Source: Luzula sylvatica (lineage: Eukaryota > Streptophyta > Magnoliopsida > Poales > Juncaceae). Taken from it: a stretch of DNA of 64,000 nucleotides. The translations under genes were made by a program, and so were the position numbers. Under the pieces are notes generated by a model, which saw nothing but the letters and a program-made list of their open reading frames with translations, had not been told where the DNA came from and made no database searches. Position 1 is the first letter of the stretch, and each line of letters opens with the position of its first letter. The DNA lies in the NCBI GenBank assembly GCA_946800325.1, contig OX326957.1, positions 21,701,007-21,765,006 of the forward strand, in the 5' to 3' direction. Shown one piece after another: positions 59,184-64,000 of the stretch.

Positions 59184-60317
59184 CTAATTACCATTAACTT
59201 CAACTACCACACCATTTTCTAGGCTACCATTTGGCTCTTCTTTCTTGATCTCCTCTTCTTTAGCTTCCATTGATTCTTTCTTGGTCTCCAAAACCCTAAT
59301 CAAACTCTGAAGACTCACACGGACATCTCTCTTCGACGAACTCACGCACATTAAGTTCTCGGCCACATCAGCAGGTGTGATCTTCACTTCCTTCAATAAT
59401 CCCTGAATCGTCCCGAACAAAGCATGACTTTCGACATCGAGATAATTCATCGTCAAAACCTTGAATGATTCGAAATCACAGTACGACATTTCTATATGCT
59501 TGTCCATCCTGCCAGTTCGTATCAGAGCCGGATCCAATTTTTCCAAATGATTGGTTGTGAATATAAGAATCCTCTCCTCGCCACAAGCAGACCACAACCC
59601 GTCGATGAAATTCAACAGGCCGGAAAGAGTCACTTTCGTACTCTCTTCCTCTTCGGGTCTGGAAGATTTTTTTTTCTCGGCATTTTCATCTTCCTTTTCC
59701 TTCTTCTTCTCCTTTCGCTTGCCAGTTAAATCAAGCGAACAGTCTATATCCTCAATCACAATGATCGACTTGCCAGTCGTTTCGATGAAAAGTTTCCTCA
59801 AATCAGAGTTACTCTTCACCGTTGTCAACTCCAAATCGTAAATATCATATTCCATGAAATTCGCTATCGCAGATATCATACTAGACTTGCCAGTGCCAGG
59901 CGGGCCGTAGAGAAGATACCCTCGCTTCCACGCCTTGCCAATTTTCGAGTAATATTCCTTCCCTTTGCGAAACTCGGTTAGGTCTTCGACTATCTCTTGC
60001 TTTTTTTCCGGGTCCATGGCTAGGGTTTTGAACGTGGAAGGATGATGAAACGGCACGTGACTCCAAACCGACTTTTTGTAGCTGAACCAGTCGAGCGTTG
60101 GACTGTTGGTGAAAAGGCGGCGCTGCCGGTTTCGAATCGTGACGGCTCTGACCGTTTCGAGAACATGTTTGAGGTATGATTTCTCTATCACTTCTCGAAA
60201 GTGTTTGTGGAAGACAAGCCGGTAGTACCTGTGAAGTGTCAAGTGATTCATTTTTATTTGATTTTTTAAAGGGATTAAATTGCAAATGTGATGATAAGGA
60301 GAAATTGATAAAATCAA
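59184..60317 (-). CDS. AAA-ATPase (ASD/BCS1-like), 5'-truncated
   Basis: Open from ATG at 60317 (377 codons); homology starts at about residue 25 (HLTLHRYYRLVFHKHFREVI), so the ATG at residue 23 (60251) is as likely. Then WSHVPFHHPSTFKTLAMDPE, Walker A GPPGTGKS (138-145), Walker B IIVIEDIDCSLDL (185-197), a Lys/Glu-rich insert (200-228), FTTNHLEKLDPALIRTGRMD (sensor 1 and arginine finger) and a Glu-rich tail. Family members are about 500 residues with an N-terminal membrane anchor and AAA-associated domain, single exon; roughly the first 130 residues are missing here. The missing N-terminal piece resembles 15863-15610. The ATPase part has no break, so it could make a soluble protein if transcribed; otherwise it is a recent pseudogene. 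Confidence 0.8.
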   Translation of the reverse strand: MILSISPYHHICNLIPLKNQIKMNHLTLHRYYRLVFHKHFREVIEKSYLKHVLETVRAVTIRNRQRRLFTNSPTLDWFSYKKSVWSHVPFHHPSTFKTLAMDPEKKQEIVEDLTEFRKGKEYYSKIGKAWKRGYLLYGPPGTGKSSMISAIANFMEYDIYDLELTTVKSNSDLRKLFIETTGKSIIVIEDIDCSLDLTGKRKEKKKEKEDENAEKKKSSRPEEEESTKVTLSGLLNFIDGLWSACGEERILIFTTNHLEKLDPALIRTGRMDKHIEMSYCDFESFKVLTMNYLDVESHALFGTIQGLLKEVKITPADVAENLMCVSSSKRDVRVSLQSLIRVLETKKESMEAKEEEIKKEEPNGSLENGVVVEVNGN

Positions 60318-60344
60318 ATTAATGGTAATTTTGCATCTAACTCC

Positions 60345-60831
60345 TACACTATCTAGACCGAGTCGCCTTCTTCAAGGACGTCGGCGCTAACGTTGGCGTT
60401 CTCTCCGGATTGCTCGCTTCTTGGGCTCCTGATGGCCATCGACGGCCATGGCTGGTACGCTATTCTCGTAACTCCTTTCTATTGTTTGTAGAATGGTTCA
60501 ATTGGGATTTTGATTCTGTACTCTGTAATGGAGTTTAATGCTGAGCGTCACGAGCGAAATATTTGGTTTAACGCATTTTGGAACGATATTTAATACCGTT
60601 GCGATTGCGAGTCCTATTGGTTCGTACATTTTGTCGGTTAGGGTTGTGGGGTATTTTTATGATTTGGAATCGAGTGATGGAAATGTTTGCGTGGGGAGAA
60701 AATGTTTCGGGTTGGCTTTTGGGATAATGGGTTGTGTTTTTTTTGTCGGGTCGGGTTTGGCTTTCGGGTTGTTTTGTAGGACGCGGGCTTTTTATAAGGA
60801 TGTTGTTTATGCTAGGTTGAAAATGATTTGA
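60345..60831 (+). pseudogene. Nodulin-like transporter, copy C (two joined fragments)
   Basis: 60358-60465 reads RVAFFKDVGANVGVLSGLLA and, a little later, RPWLV, the N-terminal nodulin-like region missing from copy A. It breaks off at CTGGTAC. From about 60530 the C-terminal part starts (SVTSEIFGLTHFGTIFNTVA to LKMI, stop at 60831), nearly identical to 5898-6191. About 350 codons between the two fragments are absent. Confidence 0.75.
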
Positions 60832-63800
60832 TTTGTAAGTTCTTTTTCGTTAGGAAATTTTGTTTTGTAAAAGGTCTGTAAGGTTCGATTTGGTTTTTTA
60901 CTTGAGTTGTATATTTTTTAAATATTTCGGTAGTAAAAAAGGGTATATTTGTGAATATTACGTTATTGAAGCATGTTAATGGGTTTACAGACAAAAATAC
61001 AACGTGGTTGGATGTCAAATTTGCTATTGATTTTTGGTTGAGTAGTATTCTTTTTGCCGCAATAAATGTTAGTTATTTGTTTTTTAATTGTTTAATTAAT
61101 TTCTTGTAATTAAATAAAAAATTTGTAGCATATATGTATTAATTTGCCGATTTTTTCTTTTCAAGTCTTTAACAAAAATCCTGTTTTACACGAACGTTTG
61201 CATAGAAGAATATTTGTCGGTTCGTTTTTTTTATTCGGATTTTTCGTCGTATTGAAAACCGCACTATACGAATTATACACGAACGTATCCGCATCGTATT
61301 ATTGTCGTATTTCGAATAACTGATTATGGTTGTGAGTAGACGAGATTATTCTTCGCTTCATTTTGGCAAAATAAATTTGGACAAATAATTTAAAAGAACA
61401 ATTGTATGTAATTCTACAAAATCTTAATGTATCACAACCATTGGTAGTCATTTGTGATACACCAATAATACAAAACGAAATACGTTCGTGTATAATTGGA
61501 ATAAAACGTTTTTCGAACCGATCAAATATTCGGTCAAATAAAATGAAATGCATTATTAATTGGTCAATTCGGCTATTCGTCAATAGTTAAGACTTACGTC
61601 ACTTATTATATATAATACATGTACAATAATTGAGTACAAAAAAGTAAATGAGTGTAATTTCTTTAACCGAGAATAATAATTATTTTGTTAAATAATATTT
61701 ATTATAGTTCAAAATCATAAATTTGTAGATTCTTATTAATATTTTAGTTGTCTAATCCTTGTCTGAATTTTAATTTATAATTTATTACCAAAATCATAAA
61801 TACAAAATCATAATTTGCAAACAAAACAAAAAAAGTTAAGACTTGAAATTATCAAAAAAAACAAATAAATAAATATCTCCGTCCGTTAACTCAAAATGGA
61901 AATATATAAAATTGTGGACAATACTTGCCGCGAAACGTATCAATTAATTACAAACAAAAAAAACTAAATATGCGCAACAATTTGGATGAGGGTCTCAAAC
62001 CAGCCCATGTCAGATAGCTCTTCTCGACCTCCTCAAGACCGTTGACATATAATCCATTGATAAATATTGAAATGCGGTCGCTACATGAGGAACTAAATAT
62101 TCCATCGTGCGATTGAAATGCCTTTTGAGTTCAACTTCTTTCTCGGCGATTCAGCATTCCAAATTATCAGGCCAAGTTCTTTGCCAATTGCAATCGTCAA
62201 AAACATGTCTAACACAATGTAAGCTCGTCATGGATCGAACCATTGGCTGAATAGGCTCCACAGATCCCTGTTTTATCAATACAATTCCCAATTAAATCAC
62301 ATGTATATCAAAAAAAAAGAGAAAAATATCAAAAGTAACGAAAAAAGAAACTTGACCTTTTTATCCCTTTGCGTAACGTCCTCGCAGTCCCGAAAGGCTA
62401 TTTCTGGAATTAACTCAACATTGTTATTAAACTCTTTCACTGCCTTGGTAGAATCACCGGATTTTCCCGTCTCGATTTCCTGATTACGCGATAAGATATT
62501 GTTTAGCAAACTTTGTAGTAAAATAATGAATTCCATTTTCATCTTTAAAAAATTCAAACCTCTAGTTGGGAGAGGTAATCCAGGTCGTCAATTAAGTAAT
62601 CAATGGAGAGGATGCTGTAATGGCTAATTAATTTTAAATTAAATTCGAATTTGTTAATTACTGAATGTCTCGTTAGATTAGCAACTCACAATAATAGTTG
62701 ATTGCCTCCATTATCTTATGATATTTTTTTCAAATTTAGTAATAGCCAAAATTGCACGATACCCACAAATTAGTATACCAGAGATCGCTAGCCTTGTGAA
62801 TGTGAATACTTTCGCATGGTTAGAACATTCACGATAAATGCGAAGAACGACAATATATATATATTTTATGTAATTTAACAAATTTGATATATTTGGGGAA
62901 TAATATAGTTTTGCGATAAGTTCGGTGTACTCCTTAATCCTTATATATAGAGATGAATGATAAGGTACTTCATGAAGTTTTTGCTTCTTAACCGACTGTT
63001 AACACCAATTCTATTGCAAAATTCATGCAAATTGTTTTTCCAAAAATAAAATAAAAGGTTCAAGCAAATTGCACATTGCAAAAATAAAAATAAAATATTG
63101 ATTTATAATATTTCATCGAAAAGCTTTGATTTTGAAAACTTCTATTAGGCGTGTGGAGGTCTGGTTTTGTATTGGAATGAGATTTGTTACACGTACATTG
63201 CAAAAAGAAAGCAAATATATGAAAGATCACTATTTTTCTAATACTCGAGAAAATTTATTTTATGTTGGAATTATCAAGAGGCCTTCTACTTTGCCATCTC
63301 ATTTCTTCCACATTTTTCCTACACTAATTAATTTTATAATTAGCATAATAAACTAACGATTAATTTATAGTTAACTATTTTGCAATATTCATCATTAATC
63401 TTTAATTGGTAGGAATTTTAATTATATTTTAAAATTTTAATAACTATGCATTAATTGTTAAATCACTTTGCTAATTATAAAATTAATTAGTGTAGGAAAA
63501 ATATGGGCAAAATGAGGGGACCAAGTAGAATTTCCAATTAAATATATGGCTAATTAATTTTAAATTAAATTCGAATTTGTTAATTACTGAATGTCTCGTT
63601 AGATTAGCAACTCACAATAATAGTTGATTGCCTCCATTATCTTATGATATTTTTTTCAAATTTAGTAATAGCCAAAATTGCACGATACACACAAATTAGT
63701 ATACCAGAAGTCGCTAGCCTTGTGAATGTGAATAATTGCGCGCAGTTAGAACATTCACGACAAATGCGAAGAACGACAATATATATATTTTATGTAATTT

Positions 63801-64000
63801 AACAAATTTGATATATTTGGGGAATAAATATAGTTTTGCGATAAGTTCGGTGTACTCCTTAATCCTTATATATAGAGATGAATGATAAGGTACTTCATGA
63901 AGTTTTTGCTTCTTAACCGACTGTTAACACCAATTCTATTGCAAAATTCATGCAAATTGTTTTTCCAAAAATAAAATAAAAGGTTCAAGCAAATTGCACA
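60832..64000. repeat. Copy C of the nodulin-downstream segment
   Basis: Matches 6192-9770 (copy A) and 10327-13080 (copy B) without the hAT MITE and without the LINE tail, so copy C preserves the empty sites for both. It contains the same unrecognised minus-strand fragment (62557-62160). Confidence 0.9.
62621..64000. repeat. 926-bp tandem duplication within copy C
   Basis: The sequence from TGGCTAATTAATTTTAAATT at 62621 restarts at 63547 after AATATA and continues to the window edge with few changes. The second unit is cut by the window. Confidence 0.9.

Noticed and set aside
60250..60317. First 22 residues of the AAA-ATPase frame as real N-terminus
   Set aside because: They do not resemble the family; homology begins after the Met at residue 23, and the gene is cut there.

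Overview
This looks like nuclear DNA of a flowering plant, probably a eudicot. It is AT-rich and full of microsatellites. The genes and fragments present are plant-specific or plant-typical: a nodulin-like MFS transporter, an AAA-ATPase of the ASD/BCS1-like family, an A20-type stress-associated protein, a FAR1-RELATED SEQUENCE (FRS) protein, a TGA bZIP exon and a plant-mobile-domain gene. The mobile elements are also plant types: hAT MITEs, Copia, LINE, SINE, MULE and Helitron-like ends. Only three loci have long open coding sequence that looks usable: the MULE pair mudrA (31446-33941) and its PMD partner (34216-36180, five exons), and the FRS gene (42721-40109, minus strand, four coding exons plus a leader exon). 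An AAA-ATPase reading frame (60317-59184, minus) keeps an intact ATPase domain but has lost its N-terminal part. The other genes are broken.

Layout. 1-1440: a hAT MITE and flank that recur further right. 1441-4640: AT-rich DNA with a SINE. 4651-6191: nodulin-like transporter pseudogene. 6019-13402: a tandem duplication (copies A and B) of the last part of that pseudogene plus about 3.2 kb downstream; copy A gained an 879-bp hAT MITE and copy B a LINE tail. 13977-15640: two LINE remnants, the second abutting the N-terminal piece of an AAA-ATPase gene. 17124-27016: second copy of the 1-1020 segment, swollen by two more hAT MITEs and a 7598-bp Copia element. 27057-51342: a 24-kb pile of elements that split one (TA)n microsatellite; its unfilled counterpart is visible at about 1021-1070. 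The pile holds a hairpin MITE, a TIR element of about 9.6 kb with a complete MULE inside its right arm, two small MITEs, an A20 gene fragment, the FRS gene, and a second TIR-bounded unit carrying a 22/119-bp satellite. 51345-58836: AT-rich DNA with Helitron-like ends, a solo LTR and a decayed TGA bZIP gene. 59184-64000: the AAA-ATPase reading frame and a third copy (C) of the nodulin-downstream segment, itself tandemly duplicated with a 926-bp period.

How parts relate. The MULE encodes a full transposase and a PMD protein between 127-bp TIRs with a perfect 9-bp target duplication. The Copia has LTRs that look identical, yet its gag-pol is decayed, so it was probably moved by another element's proteins; its LTR and leader carry 28 copies of a palindromic CGTCATGACG-type motif. 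The FRS gene, its introns, both flanks and the neighbouring satellite share one AT-rich 22-bp motif, suggesting that 39.8-49.6 kb has a common history. The AAA-ATPase and nodulin-like genes are each split between the left (4.6-15.9 kb) and right (59.2-60.8 kb) ends. Coordinates of splice sites, TSDs and repeats were read by eye; no alignment or database search was run.
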